From Sphingobium cloacae (GTDB taxonomy: Bacteria > Pseudomonadota > Alphaproteobacteria > Sphingomonadales > Sphingomonadaceae): 64,000 nt of DNA. The notes beneath the pieces were generated by a model, which was not told the origin of the DNA, made no database searches, and worked only from the letters and a program-made list of their open reading frames with translations. Below, in pieces: positions 17,275-26,607 of the stretch. The stretch's first letter is position 1. Each line of letters opens with the position of its first letter. The stretch covers positions 62,001 to 126,000 of the forward strand of contig NZ_AP017657.1 in NCBI RefSeq assembly GCF_002355855.1. Reading direction: 5' to 3'. The position numbers and the translations under genes were made by a program.

Positions 17275-17578
17275 CTAATGCGTCTCGGCGGAGAGTGCTG
17301 GGCCAGTGCCGCCCATATCCTGCCGTTGCTTGCGGTAGCTGCCCGGCGACATCCCGCACCAGCGCTTGAAGGCTTTGCCGAAGTTTGCCGGATCGTCGAA
17401 GCCGATCGCCGCAGCAATCTCCTTGATCGCCAGCTGATCGTTCTCGAGCATTTCGCGGGCGCGACAAAACAGAAAACGATCGGTAATCTCCTGATAGGTC
17501 GTGCCGAGCCGTCCCAGGCGCCTTATGAGGGTTCGCTGCGCGATGTGAAGCTTGTCTGCTACCTCGCTTAAGGTCGGC
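17275..17578 (-). pseudogene. AraC-family regulator, only the HTH domain left
   Basis: About 100 residues of a C-terminal AraC DNA-binding domain: TLSEVADKLHIAQRTLIRRL (first helix-turn-helix) and IAAAIGFDDPANFGKAFKRWCGMSPGSYR (second, the conserved AraC signature). The frame is cut by the IS66 left terminus exactly at the start of the HTH, so the roughly 200-residue sensing domain is missing; it is not found beyond the other IS end either. Likely inactive or constitutive. Confidence 0.85.
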
Positions 17579-17606
17579 GTATCCGTCATCCCAGACCCAC
17601 GTGGCG
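17579..17606. repeat. IS66 left terminal inverted repeat
   Basis: 28 bases, exact inverse complement of 20262-20289. Begins GTATCCGTCATCCCAGACCC. The outer base marks the junction with the araC remnant. Confidence 0.9.
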
Positions 17607-17627
17607 GAAACGTGCCGGTCAAGCGTC

Positions 17628-19358
17628 TTAAGAGGGGGCGTTGCGCCCGGCGATCTTGGGGAAGTGCCAGGGCATGAGGGAATCGAGGTCCTTGTTGCTA
17701 TGACCGTTGGCAAGCTTGGTGAGGGTGGCGGTGAGCCAGGCGAGCGGATCGACGTCCGAGAGTTTGCACGTTTCGAGAAGGCTGGCGAGCACCGCCCAAT
17801 TGTCTGCCCCGGCATCGCTGCCGGCGAACAACGAGTTGCGGCGCGACAGGGCAATCGGGCGGATGCTTCTTTCGACCGTGTTGGTATCGAGCTCGACGCG
17901 GCCGTCGAGCAGGCAATAGGTGAGCTGCTGCCAGTGGTTGAGCATATAGTTGATCGCTTCGGCCATCTTGCCCTTGGCGCTGAACCGGCCGAGGTTCTTC
18001 GAGAGATAGTCGCGCAGGTTATCGAACAGCGGCTTCAGTATCAGCTGCCGCCCTTCGAACCGCGCCTCGGGCGAGGTGTCCCTGAGCGTCGCCTCGATCT
18101 TGTAGATCGCCGAGAAGCGACGGAGCACCTCGTCGGCAACGGGCTCCTTTTCGCGGAAATCGTAGAACTTGCGCCGCGCGTGAAGCAGGCAGAATGCGAG
18201 GGTGACGCCATTGCGGCGCTTGATCTCATTGTAGCCGGCATAGCCGTCCACCTGGAGCACCCCGGCGAAGTCGCCGAGATGGTCGATCGGATGCATGCCG
18301 CCGCGGCCGGCGGCGTACATGTAGACGACGGCGGGCGGCGCGAGTCCGCCCCATGGCCGATCGTCGCGGGCATAGGCCCACAGCTGGCCGCTCTTGGTCT
18401 TGCCGGTCCCGGGCGCCAGCACGGGCATGCGCGTCTCGTCGGCGAACAGCTTCACCGAACTTCGCAGCTCGGCGAGCAGATGCTGCCTGAGCGGAGTCAG
18501 CCACCATCCGACGCGCCCGACCCAGTCGGCGAGCGTTGCCCGGTCGAGATCGATCCCCTGGCGGGCGTAGATCTGGGCTTGCCGGTAAAGCGGAAGGTGA
18601 TCGGCGTAGCGCGCGACGATGACCTGGGCGACGAGCGCGTCGGTGGGCAGGCCCTGATCGACGATGAAGCTTGGCGCCGGCGCCTGGGTGACGCCGCCCT
18701 CGTCGCAGCCGCGGCAGCCATAGCGCGGACGGCGGGTGACCAGCACGCGGAAGATGGTGGGCACGACGTCGAGGCGCTCGGTGACGTCCTCGCCGATGAC
18801 ATGAAGATCGTTGCCGCAGCAGGCACACTGCTTGTCTTCGATGTCGACGACCTGCTCGATACGCTCGAGATGGGCGGGCAGCGCTCCACGGTTGTTGCGG
18901 CGGCGGCGCTTTGTCTCGCCGGTCGCGTCAGCCTGGTCGATCAGCGCTTCGAGCCCGGCCTCGGCGCGCGACAAGGCAGCTTCGAGCTCTTCGAGCACGA
19001 GCTGGTACTGGTCGGGATCGAGCCGCTCGGCGCTCTGGCCGAAACGGTGGCGCTTGAACTGGTCGAGAATGTCGTTGAGGCGCTTGACCTCATCGCGGGC
19101 GGCCGCGAGCGCGTCCTCCATCTCGGCGGCCTTCGCCTCGGCGATGACGGCGGCGTGTTCGGCCGCTTTCGCGGTGGCGAGCGCGATGATCTCGCGCGCC
19201 TCAGCTTGGGCCGCAGCGCGGGCGAGCGCCTCGTTCTCGGCGTTGATGCGAACGATCTGCTGGTCGCGTTCGGCCGCCTCGGCGGTCAGCTTCGCGATGG
19301 TCGCGAGCAGCGCAACTGGGTCTTTGCAGGAGGCCGTCAGCGGGTCCATGGCAGGCAT
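17628..19358 (-). CDS. tnpC: IS66 transposase TnpC
   Basis: 576 residues. N-terminal coiled-coil region rich in Ala/Glu (about 20-110), then the zinc-finger-like CACCGNDLHVIGEDVTERLDV segment with paired cysteines, a second CRGCDEGG motif, the DDE core (LFADETRMPVLAPGTGKTK, VQVDGYAGYN, TNTVERSIRPIAL) and the C-terminal IS66 domain ending LPWHFPK-like (LMPWHFPKIAG). Intact. An ATG three codons in is an alternative start. Confidence 0.93.
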   Translation of the reverse strand: MPAMDPLTASCKDPVALLATIAKLTAEAAERDQQIVRINAENEALARAAAQAEAREIIALATAKAAEHAAVIAEAKAAEMEDALAAARDEVKRLNDILDQFKRHRFGQSAERLDPDQYQLVLEELEAALSRAEAGLEALIDQADATGETKRRRRNNRGALPAHLERIEQVVDIEDKQCACCGNDLHVIGEDVTERLDVVPTIFRVLVTRRPRYGCRGCDEGGVTQAPAPSFIVDQGLPTDALVAQVIVARYADHLPLYRQAQIYARQGIDLDRATLADWVGRVGWWLTPLRQHLLAELRSSVKLFADETRMPVLAPGTGKTKSGQLWAYARDDRPWGGLAPPAVVYMYAAGRGGMHPIDHLGDFAGVLQVDGYAGYNEIKRRNGVTLAFCLLHARRKFYDFREKEPVADEVLRRFSAIYKIEATLRDTSPEARFEGRQLILKPLFDNLRDYLSKNLGRFSAKGKMAEAINYMLNHWQQLTYCLLDGRVELDTNTVERSIRPIALSRRNSLFAGSDAGADNWAVLASLLETCKLSDVDPLAWLTATLTKLANGHSNKDLDSLMPWHFPKIAGRNAPS

Positions 19359-19415
19359 CGAATCACATGCGTAACGACGCGTCCAGCGCAGTTGACTCGG
19401 CCTGTCGCGACTATC

Positions 19416-19787
19416 TCACGCATCAGCGAAACCCTCGATTTTAGGCGGATTTACGCGCCTTGGCGCGCGGTGCCGACGCCAGTCCATGCCCGAGGTGAGT
19501 GCTGCCATCTGCGCCGCCGTGATCGAAAAACTGCCATCGACCGCCGGCGGCCAGGCGAATCCTTCGGCGGCCTCGGCGCGCTTGGTCATCAGCCAGATGC
19601 CGGTGCCGTCGAACCACAGAATCTTCAGCCTGTCCTTCCTCTTGGAACGAAAAATATAGGCGACTCCGCGCCACGGATCCTGGCTCAACTCGTGCTGGAC
19701 CTTGGCCACCAGCGTGTCGATGCCGCAGCGGAAATCGATCGGCTTGGTGTAGATCAGCACCTTGGCGTCGCTGCCCGGCCCGATCAT
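19416..19787 (-). CDS. tnpB: IS66 accessory protein TnpB
   Basis: 123 residues starting MIGPGSDAKVLIYTKPIDFR, with the family hallmarks CGIDTLVAKV, VAYIFRSKRKDRLKILWFDGTG and FAWP. The start overlaps the tnpA stop (ATGA), as usual for IS66. A longer frame upstream in the same register is not used. TnpB is needed for transposition of IS66 elements. Confidence 0.92.
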   Translation of the reverse strand: MIGPGSDAKVLIYTKPIDFRCGIDTLVAKVQHELSQDPWRGVAYIFRSKRKDRLKILWFDGTGIWLMTKRAEAAEGFAWPPAVDGSFSITAAQMAALTSGMDWRRHRAPRRVNPPKIEGFADA

Positions 19788-20203
19788 CGCGCCCTCAGCA
19801 GCGCTGCGATTACCGAGGCGACCAGCGTCGAACTTGCGCCGTGGGCGACCATCACTGGCACGCCGCGCACTTCCATTGCGACCTGCACCACCGCGTCCGG
19901 CAGCAGCCGCGCGTTCGCGGCCTCCGGTTCGAGCAGCACCGCCGGCACCGATGTCGGCTCGATGACCGCCGGCAGGAACATCGCCCTGTCCTCGCGCGCC
20001 GCGTCCTCCGCCATCTCGCGCAACTCGCGGCGCCAGGCATATATCTGGGCCGGAAGGACATCGAAACACGCGGCCACCTCCGCCATGCTGCACGCCGGAT
20101 CGAGCGACAGCTCCACCACCGCGCGCTTCTCTTCCAGCGTCCAGCGCCGTCGGCGCCCGTTCTCCACGCCGCCACTGCCGTCGATCTCTTGCTCCACAGT
20201 CAC
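19784..20203 (-). CDS. tnpA: IS66 accessory protein TnpA
   Basis: 139 residues with an N-terminal transposase_8-type helix-turn-helix (RRRRWTLEEKRAVVELSLDP, VAACFDVLPAQIYAWRREL) and an IS66 TnpA-type C-terminus ending in VIAALLRAR. First gene of the IS66 operon; coupled to tnpB by a 4-base overlap. Confidence 0.9.
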   Translation of the reverse strand: MTVEQEIDGSGGVENGRRRRWTLEEKRAVVELSLDPACSMAEVAACFDVLPAQIYAWRRELREMAEDAAREDRAMFLPAVIEPTSVPAVLLEPEAANARLLPDAVVQVAMEVRGVPVMVAHGASSTLVASVIAALLRAR

Positions 20204-20395
20204 CCCGCCGAATCAAATTACGCGATATGCACGCGGGACACTCAAAGCTCATGGCCATCTACGCCACGTGGGTCTGGGATGACGGATACTTTTTTGGCGG
20301 CGGCGTCTATCATCGTGGAGACGGCGAACGTTCGACAATCTGCATGATCGCCCGACTGGCTTCGTGATCGTTCAAAAAACAAACGGGGAGGCGAA

Positions 20396-21133
20396 ATGAA
20401 CAATCCTTATCGATATGTGCGTGCGAGCGCTTGGGCCGGCGGCCCCTTCATGCTCGCGGCGACCGTCCTGTTCTGGGGTGTGCTGGGCCACAATATACCG
20501 CCCTATTCGGCAGGTCTGAGCGCCGACGAAGTGGCACAAAAGATAATCGCCAACGCGACCGAAGTTCGCATCGGCATGGCAATCATGATGCTGCTGGCAA
20601 TCCTATATTTCGTCTGGGGCGTGGCGGTCGCGAAGGTCATGGAGGTCGTGGAGCGGGAAAACAAGGACAACAACGTCCTATCCACCATGGCGTATTTCAG
20701 CTGGGCGCTCACCGTCATGATCTTCATCATGCCCTGCAGCATGTGGCTGACCATTTCGTATCGACCGGAGGTCATGGAACCTCAAACCCTCATGCTCTTG
20801 TATGACTGGTCATGGATATTGTTCGACACGTCCTATTCTCTCACAACCCTTGGCATGGTCGCCATGGGCGTGTGCTTGATGTCCGACCGGCGCGAAAAGC
20901 CGCTGGTTCCGCGCTGGGTGTGCTGGGTTTCCATCGCCGATGGAGTCGCGTTCCTGCTCCTCTCGCTGATGCCTTTCGTCTACGAAGGGCCTCTGTCACG
21001 CAGCGGTTCGCTGAACTATTATGCTCAGTTCTCGGTGTTTTTCTTCTACTGGCTTGTCGTGTCGATTGCGATCGTACGAGCAAGCGGGCGCCTGGTTCGG
21101 GAGCATCGCGAGTCCAGCAGCATCCGGACTTGA
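20396..21133 (+). CDS. Multi-pass membrane protein of unknown function
   Basis: 245 residues with about six hydrophobic helices (near 14-32, 62-82, 100-120, 139-160, 175-195, 208-228) and conserved-looking aromatic patches (FFYWLVVSI). A good GGGGAGG ribosome site lies six bases before the ATG. No family recognised. It begins just after the IS66 right end and is followed by the oxidase subunit III/IV-like genes, with which it may form a membrane complex. Confidence 0.7.
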   Translation: MNNPYRYVRASAWAGGPFMLAATVLFWGVLGHNIPPYSAGLSADEVAQKIIANATEVRIGMAIMMLLAILYFVWGVAVAKVMEVVERENKDNNVLSTMAYFSWALTVMIFIMPCSMWLTISYRPEVMEPQTLMLLYDWSWILFDTSYSLTTLGMVAMGVCLMSDRREKPLVPRWVCWVSIADGVAFLLLSLMPFVYEGPLSRSGSLNYYAQFSVFFFYWLVVSIAIVRASGRLVREHRESSSIRT

Positions 21134-21179
21134 GCCGCGGCGCGCCTAGGGACATTTGGTTCGAAGAAGGGAACGTTCG

Positions 21180-21773
21180 TTGTCTGAGACAACTTTACAA
21201 GGTTCGGAGGGCAAGTCTGCCCTCCAGACCTACCCCTCGATCTGGGCGTTTATCGTCCTTGACAGCGTCATTTTCGGGGTTTTCTTTCTTGTATTCATGG
21301 TCGAGCGGCTGGCGCAGCCGGGCCTTTTTTCGGCTTCCGCCAAGCACCTGGATCCGTGGCTCGGCTTCGTCAATACGTTGATATTGATCAGTGGCAGCCT
21401 GCTGGTAGCGCTTGCTGTGAACGCACATCGTAGGGGCCAGGGCGAACGTGTAACCCGACGGCTGCTGGTAGCGGCGATCGCCGTATCCAGCTGCTTCGGC
21501 CTGATAAAAATCACCGAATATGCTGAGAAATTCGGGTCGGGCATCACGCTCGTTACGAATGATTTCTTCACGCTGTATTTCGCGCTCACCGGCCTTCACT
21601 TCGTTCATTATCTCTTTGGCATGGTCGTTCTGGCCTATCTGGCCTGGGGCACCTCGTCGCGGGAAGCAACAGACCCTCGTTTTGCCATCTGGCTGGAGTC
21701 CGGGGGCTTGTTCTGGCACTTCGTTGATCTGTTATGGATCTTCCTGTTCTCAATGCTTTACCTGCTTTGGTAG
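21180..21773 (+). CDS. Cytochrome oxidase subunit III-like (NorE-like) protein
   Basis: 197 residues from TTG at 21180, chosen because GAAGAAGGGA sits about eight bases upstream; a TTG at 21156 is the alternative. Five predicted helices. Segments YPSIWAFIVLDSVIFGVFF, LTGLHFVHYLFGMVVLAY and SGGLFWHFVDLLWIFLF are typical of haem-copper oxidase subunit III, including the conserved His and the W-H-F-V-D-x-x-W motif of the last helix. Subunits I and II are absent here, so it is closer to the NorE type of accessory gene. Confidence 0.85.
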   Translation: MSETTLQGSEGKSALQTYPSIWAFIVLDSVIFGVFFLVFMVERLAQPGLFSASAKHLDPWLGFVNTLILISGSLLVALAVNAHRRGQGERVTRRLLVAAIAVSSCFGLIKITEYAEKFGSGITLVTNDFFTLYFALTGLHFVHYLFGMVVLAYLAWGTSSREATDPRFAIWLESGGLFWHFVDLLWIFLFSMLYLLW

Positions 21774-21785
21774 AGGCTCACTCAC

Positions 21786-22058
21786 ATGACACACTCTATA
21801 CGCCTGACAGGCATTTGGGCGCTGCTCATCGCGGTTTCGCTGGCCAGCTTTCTGATGGCAGAATATCACCATGCCAGAATGTTGGCCGTCGCCGTCGTGA
21901 TGGCTATCGCCGGCTTCAAGGTGCGCTTGGTGCTGTACCACTTCATGGACCTTGGCACGGTGCCGCCCGGGTTTCGATGGTTCTTCAACTGCTGGGTGAT
22001 CACCTGCTCCGTGATGATCTTCGGCATATACTGGTATACGGCAAAGATGATTGCCTGA
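21786..22058 (+). CDS. Cytochrome oxidase subunit IV-like (NorF-like) protein
   Basis: 90 residues with three hydrophobic helices, 12 bases after the subunit III-like gene behind GAGG. SLASFLMAEYHHARMLAVA and GFKVRLVLYHFMDLG match the prokaryotic subunit IV family, where the Lys/Arg…HFM-x-L element is conserved. Pairs with the gene before it. A second, more distant copy lies at 26608. Confidence 0.8.
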   Translation: MTHSIRLTGIWALLIAVSLASFLMAEYHHARMLAVAVVMAIAGFKVRLVLYHFMDLGTVPPGFRWFFNCWVITCSVMIFGIYWYTAKMIA

Positions 22059-22186
22059 AACGGTCGCAAACTCGGCCACCAGAAGATCCTTTTTATCGCC
22101 GGCGTGACGAGGTCGGTAGCAGCTCCAGTGCGCCGTTGGCTTATTGGTGAGAGCCCGAGCGAGCCTGCAAACAGACGACGGGGCGA

Positions 22187-23362
22187 ATGACTATGTATTT
22201 TTCTGATGAACCCGATCACATTCAGATGTTGCGCGCAACCCTGCGCCGCTTCATCGAAAAGGAAGCGCCGCGGCCGAAAAGGGAGGAATGGCGGCGAGCG
22301 CAAGCGTGGCCGCGCGACGTTTTCGCAAAGCTGTCAGAACTGGGAGTCTGCGCTCTGACGGTTCCGGCGGAGTTTGGCGGCCAGGGGCCGGACTGGTACG
22401 CGGCAACGGCCGTGATCGAGGAATTAAGCCGGTGCGGTTCCTTTCTCGCAGGGCCTTATATTCATTGCGCCTTCTATGGTGGAGGCAACGTCGCCGAGAG
22501 CGGTTCGCCGGAACAGAAAGCGGTGTTGCTACCGAAAATAGCGGAAGGCAAGGTGCAGTTCGCTTACGGATTCTCCGAACCCGACGTCGGCGGCGATCTC
22601 GCATCGGTGCAGACTCGCGCCCATCTGGAGGATGGTGGCGACACGGTGGTCATCAACGGCTCCAAACGCTGGTGCACGGGCGCGGATTGGGCAGATTATA
22701 TCATCTGCCTCGTGAACTCCGATCCTGAGGGGAGTAAATATCGTAATCTGACCCTGGTGCTCGTTCCGACAGATGCGGTCGGCATCACCCGGGCGGCCTT
22801 GAGCCATCGCAACATGGTCTACACCCACAGCTTTGATGTGCATTTTGACGATGTGCGGGTTTCCGCGGAGAACATCTTGGGCGGTCCTCAGGCCTGGAAC
22901 GAAGGCTGGCGCGTGCTGGCGGGACAGTCGCTCGATGTCGAGAAGGTTGAAGTCGCCGCAATCACTTACGGCCTGGCGCAGGCCGCGGTGGAAGAAGCTT
23001 GGCAGTATGCCCAGGAACGGCAACAGTTCGGCAGGCCGATCAGCGGGCACCAGGCAGTGCGCCATGAACTGGTGGACGCGCGTACGCGATTGCAGGCCTG
23101 TCGTCATATGCTCTACCATGCGGCATGGCTTGTCAGCCAGGGCCGCCCGGCTTCCGTTGAGACGAGCATGGCCAAATTGTTCGTTGCCGACGTCTCAGTT
23201 CAAATCGGTCTCGCGTGCCAGAGGGTCCTTGGCGCTTACGGCTTGTCCGACGAATTCGATATGCCACAGATCGTGATCGATTTGATCGGAATGCCGATCA
23301 TTGGCGGATCATCAAACATGCAGAAGAACAATATAGCCAAACGCTTGGGACTGGCCGAATAG
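22187..23362 (+). CDS. Acyl-CoA dehydrogenase
   Basis: 391 residues, full length. Domain order is N-terminal helical (LGVCALTVPAEFGGQG), middle beta (FAYGFSEPDVGGDLASVQTRA and INGSKRWCTGADWADYIIC, the FAD and substrate contact motifs) and C-terminal helical (QQFGRPISGHQAVRHELVDA). Where medium-chain enzymes have the catalytic Glu (YEGT) this one reads PIIGGSSNMQ, so the base must come from another residue, as in some side-chain-specific members. It introduces a 2,3-double bond in an acyl-CoA in the degradation pathway. Confidence 0.92.
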   Translation: MTMYFSDEPDHIQMLRATLRRFIEKEAPRPKREEWRRAQAWPRDVFAKLSELGVCALTVPAEFGGQGPDWYAATAVIEELSRCGSFLAGPYIHCAFYGGGNVAESGSPEQKAVLLPKIAEGKVQFAYGFSEPDVGGDLASVQTRAHLEDGGDTVVINGSKRWCTGADWADYIICLVNSDPEGSKYRNLTLVLVPTDAVGITRAALSHRNMVYTHSFDVHFDDVRVSAENILGGPQAWNEGWRVLAGQSLDVEKVEVAAITYGLAQAAVEEAWQYAQERQQFGRPISGHQAVRHELVDARTRLQACRHMLYHAAWLVSQGRPASVETSMAKLFVADVSVQIGLACQRVLGAYGLSDEFDMPQIVIDLIGMPIIGGSSNMQKNNIAKRLGLAE

Positions 23363-23732
23363 CTTAGCTCCCCTTCTCTGGCTCGATCGTTTCGGAGCGG
23401 GTCGAACAAGGTCAACACCTTGTGGAAAGACCCTGATCGGAGTGGGGTAAAGGCTCGGTCCGGCGTGGGCGCTCAGCGAAGACGCAAATGCATTCCATGG
23501 GCGCAAGCGTCGCAGCCTCGGCTTCTCCGGGCGGGGCACCTGATGCCGCTATAAGGCGCAATATCCAGGCGACGGACACTCGCCCGTCGCCTGGATTATT
23601 CATTCGCCGACGGCGCCGGCCTCGCACCTCAAGACGATTTCGCGAGATCTGCAGCCGCCGGAACCTGCTGAACCATTCCGACCGAGCCGATGCGCTCACC
23701 CAGCACCAAGCACCACGTTCGGCTTTAGTAGG
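23363..23732. other. Convergent intergenic region
   Basis: 370 bases between convergent acyl-CoA dehydrogenase and MFS genes. Contains the hairpin at 23563-23596; nothing else recognised. Confidence 0.6.
23563..23596. terminator. Bidirectional hairpin terminator
   Basis: 13-bp perfect stem (ATCCAGGCGACGG / CCGTCGCCTGGAT) with an 8-base loop, AT-rich on both sides (TATTCATT to the right), between two convergent genes. Confidence 0.7.
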
Positions 23733-24983
23733 TCAAGTCGTCGCGGGGCGGTTGCCGACCCTCAGAGGCGCCGTTTCCTTGAGGAGCAAGCAGACGAACA
23801 CCCCAATGGAAACGCCTGTCAGAGCGACGGTGAGGACGCTCGGTAGCCCGAAATTATTGGCCACAAACCCGGCAATAGCAGGCGCAACACCGCCGCCGAA
23901 TATCTCACCTGCGCCAACCACAATGCCGATCGATGCGGCTACCAACCCTGCTGGAGCCGATTCAGTGGCAATGGGACCGGTTATCAAGGCGACGTTTCCG
24001 AGGCAGAAGAAGGAAGTTATGAACAGGGCGACGAACAGCAAGGTTGTGTCGGCACCGATCTGCGAAAACCAATATACCGAGACCGCTGCAGCCAGAAAAC
24101 CGATGATGGCGAGCGGTTTGCGGCCGAACTTGTCCGAGAGTCCCGGCCAGCTAAACTGCCCGATAAACCCGCCGAAACCCATGGCCGACGTCACGATGCC
24201 CATTTCCTGCGGAGACAGTCGGATGACGTTCATCAGGTAGATCGGTACCATTGCGCCAAGAACGAAGACGCATGCCATTGCGCATATCAGCGCCATCATA
24301 CAGACAATGATGTTACGGCTTTTCAGAGCTTCCATCCATTTGACGGGTGCTGCTTCCTCAATCCCCACCAGACCGGCAGCAGGTGCATTTCCAGGATCGC
24401 GCAGGACGAAATACAAAAGAAGTGCGACCAGGAAGCCCGGTATCGCGACGACCCAGAAAACCTCTCGCCATGACGGAACAACGGTGAGCAACTGTGTCGC
24501 GACCATCGGCGCCAAGGCAAAGCCGAACAAGGCAAAGCCGCTTTGTTGCAGGCCCAGGTTGAAGCCGCGCCGCTCCGGTTTCGAGGCGGCAGCCGTCGCT
24601 GCGAAACTTGTTGGACAAAAGGCACCTTCCGTCGCTCCCATCAGCGACCGGATAACCACCAGGAAAGTCAGACTGTGGGCTAGCCCGGAAAATCCCGACA
24701 TCAGCGAGAACAGGATGATCGATGGAATGAGAACTTTTCGATGTCCTATGCGGTCTGACAAACGCCCGGCGAATATCGCGAAAAGCCCCCACACGATGCC
24801 GAGGACGCCGGCGAGGTAGCCAATATCGCCCTCTGCGAGACCCAAATCGGCTGCGATGAAGGGATATAAGGGTGCCAGGATCCATCTATCCAGCCCAACC
24901 AGACCGAACCCCAAGGCGAGCAGGAGCACCACCTTCCACTCATAGTCGGTGTCCCACGACTTGATTTCTTGGCTAGCACTCAC
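23733..24983 (-). CDS. MFS transporter
   Basis: 416 residues with twelve predicted helices. Motif A is present between helices 2 and 3 (GRLSDRIGHRK) and repeated in the second half (GLSDKFGRK); helix 1 carries FGLVGLDRWIL and helix 4 RSLMGATEGAF. This arrangement fits the anion:cation or aromatic-acid symporter branches. Likely imports a pathway substrate or exports a product across the inner membrane. Transcribed with the SDR 226 bases upstream on the same strand, possibly from the same operator-controlled promoter. Confidence 0.9.
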   Translation of the reverse strand: MSASQEIKSWDTDYEWKVVLLLALGFGLVGLDRWILAPLYPFIAADLGLAEGDIGYLAGVLGIVWGLFAIFAGRLSDRIGHRKVLIPSIILFSLMSGFSGLAHSLTFLVVIRSLMGATEGAFCPTSFAATAAASKPERRGFNLGLQQSGFALFGFALAPMVATQLLTVVPSWREVFWVVAIPGFLVALLLYFVLRDPGNAPAAGLVGIEEAAPVKWMEALKSRNIIVCMMALICAMACVFVLGAMVPIYLMNVIRLSPQEMGIVTSAMGFGGFIGQFSWPGLSDKFGRKPLAIIGFLAAAVSVYWFSQIGADTTLLFVALFITSFFCLGNVALITGPIATESAPAGLVAASIGIVVGAGEIFGGGVAPAIAGFVANNFGLPSVLTVALTGVSIGVFVCLLLKETAPLRVGNRPATT

Positions 24984-25209
24984 CTTTGTCTCCCCAATCC
25001 TAAGTTTTTATCTATGACTCGGAATGAAAGCGTCGCACGACCTGAATGCCGGGAAGTCATTCAGAATTGCCGATATTCGTGGATCGCGCCCCCCGTCGGC
25101 CGATGCTATCACAAAAAGCGTAGCCGATACCAGCGGCGGCTTCTTCACTCCGGGGCAGCAGGCGTCGATGATGCCATCACCCCGCCGAACCCTAGATGTA
25201 AGCTGTCGA

Positions 25210-25986
25210 CTAGGAGGCAGGGGTGCCAAACCCTGACCGGTTCAGTGAGTTCTCCAGAGCGCCCTTCATGATGTCGATCATCGGCATGACGAAGGAGTGC
25301 TGGTCCGCCGAGTTCTTTACGCGGACCTCACCATTCGCCCCCTTGCGCAGCAGATAAACAACTTCCCGGGCCATCACCTCAGCGGGCATCGTGGTTGAGG
25401 GATCACGGAAGGGAGGCGGCAGGAGAGGGGTGTCGACGACGCCGGGGCAAATCGCATTCACCCGCAAGCCCGATCCCTCGTTTGCCTGCGCCACGCTGCG
25501 GACAAGGCCGACCAGCGCATGTTTTGTGGCGACATAGAGCGGATCGATAGGGACCGGCTCAAAAGCGACAACGCTCGCGGTGACCGTGATCGTTCCGGAC
25601 TTCGGCCGCATGAGCGGAATGAGCGCTTTCAAGCCGTGAAACACCCCGTCCACGTTGACGCTCATGATGTTTCGGTATTGCTCGAGCGTGACATCCTCGA
25701 GCGCCAGAAATGGATCGTCCTTCGGGACCGTCATCAGGCCGGCATTGAGATGCGCGAAATCGGGAACGCCAAATTGTTCGACGCAAGCGGTCACGGCGTT
25801 CACGACTGAATCGTAGCTGCGAACGTCGCAGTGTAGATAGGCACCGCCAACTTCCTGGGCGAGTGCTTCGCCGGCTGCCTTGTTGACGTCACACAGGGCG
25901 ATCTTGACCCCTTCAGCGGCCAATTGTCGGACAGTCGCTTCGCCGATGCCGGTCGCCGCTCCGACCATGAAAGCCAATTCACCCAT
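25210..25986 (-). CDS. Short-chain dehydrogenase/reductase
   Basis: 258 residues from the ATG at 25986, with GGAGG six bases upstream. Shows the NAD-binding VGAATGIGEA, the DV/NAG (HLNAGLM) motifs, catalytic Ser in TVTASVVAF and YVATK (Tyr-x3-Lys), then CPGVVDTPL. The Asp in CDVNKAA after beta-2 favours NAD(H) over NADP(H). Probably oxidises an alcohol intermediate. Operator copy 3 lies about 225 bases upstream on its transcribed side. Confidence 0.92.
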   Translation of the reverse strand: MGELAFMVGAATGIGEATVRQLAAEGVKIALCDVNKAAGEALAQEVGGAYLHCDVRSYDSVVNAVTACVEQFGVPDFAHLNAGLMTVPKDDPFLALEDVTLEQYRNIMSVNVDGVFHGLKALIPLMRPKSGTITVTASVVAFEPVPIDPLYVATKHALVGLVRSVAQANEGSGLRVNAICPGVVDTPLLPPPFRDPSTTMPAEVMAREVVYLLRKGANGEVRVKNSADQHSFVMPMIDIMKGALENSLNRSGFGTPAS

Positions 25987-26607
25987 ATGTCGCCTCCGTA
26001 TAATTGATGCCTGCAACAGTCGGACTCATCGGGCGCCGCCGAATCAACTCGCAAGAGGGCGCACCCCGTTCAAAGGCGTGGCAGCCGGAAGCCGTGACGA
26101 CGGCCCCTCGGCTGCAGTTTCGCTCGTCCCCCTCCGCAGACTCTCTTCCAAGAATGCCGCGGCCCTTGTGGAGGCGATTGTTCAAAACCTCCGCAGGCTT
26201 ATCCGATAGCTTACTTACGTGCAAGTAAGGTGTCGTGGCGAGTGGTGCCTGGGAGCGTCTCAATCCGTTTTCCGCCTGAACAAAGTCTGGCGCTGGCGAT
26301 GCATCCCTCCACGTGGGCGACTTGGATTGCTGAAGCCGTTGCTGCCGGGAAGGACCTTATGGCGAGAGCCGCTCCACTCTGCGTCGGACCGCTTGACCAT
26401 ACCGATGCCCAGGGCTGCGCTTTTTCGACACCCCGAGACTGCGAATCGGCTCTAAGCCGTCTTCGCGGAGCTTCTGGAAGTTAGGCAAGTAGCGCCGAAT
26501 GGCTATGTCGGTTTTGTGTCGACTCGTCCGATTTCGTCAGTATTGCAGCGCAAGGACGGACAGAGCCGCAGATCGAATGACTCCTCAGATAATGTCGAGT
26601 TTACCTC
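25987..26607. other. Divergent intergenic region with operator copy 3
   Basis: 621 bases between the SDR and the subunit IV-like gene. Carries the 20-bp operator at 26210-26229. Open frames inside (such as 26230-26484) show no domain and are not reported as genes. Confidence 0.6.
26210..26229. promoter_or_regulatory. Operator copy 3 (CTTACTTN4GCAAGTAAG)
   Basis: CTTACTTACGTGCAAGTAAG, identical to copies at 9459 and 11312 except for the four centre bases. Located between the divergent SDR and subunit IV-like genes and probably controlling the SDR, perhaps both. Confidence 0.65.

Larger units (their letters stand above)
17579..20289 (-). mobile_element. Complete IS66-family insertion sequence
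   Basis: 2711 bp with the three canonical genes tnpA, tnpB and tnpC on the minus strand. The termini (17579-17606 and 20262-20289) are a 28-bp perfect inverted repeat beginning GTATCCGTCATCCCAG. IS66 elements make 8-bp target duplications, but the flanks are AGGTCGGC and TTTTTTGG, so one side has been rearranged since insertion, consistent with the loss of the araC 5' end. Confidence 0.9.

Noticed and set aside
17601-20282. Long open frame of 893 codons on the plus strand
   Set aside because: It runs antisense to the intact IS66 genes and carries no known domain; it is an effect of high GC in the third position.
26230-26484. 84-codon open frame next to operator copy 3
   Set aside because: No domain, no ribosome site, and it overlaps a second equally open frame; likely chance.
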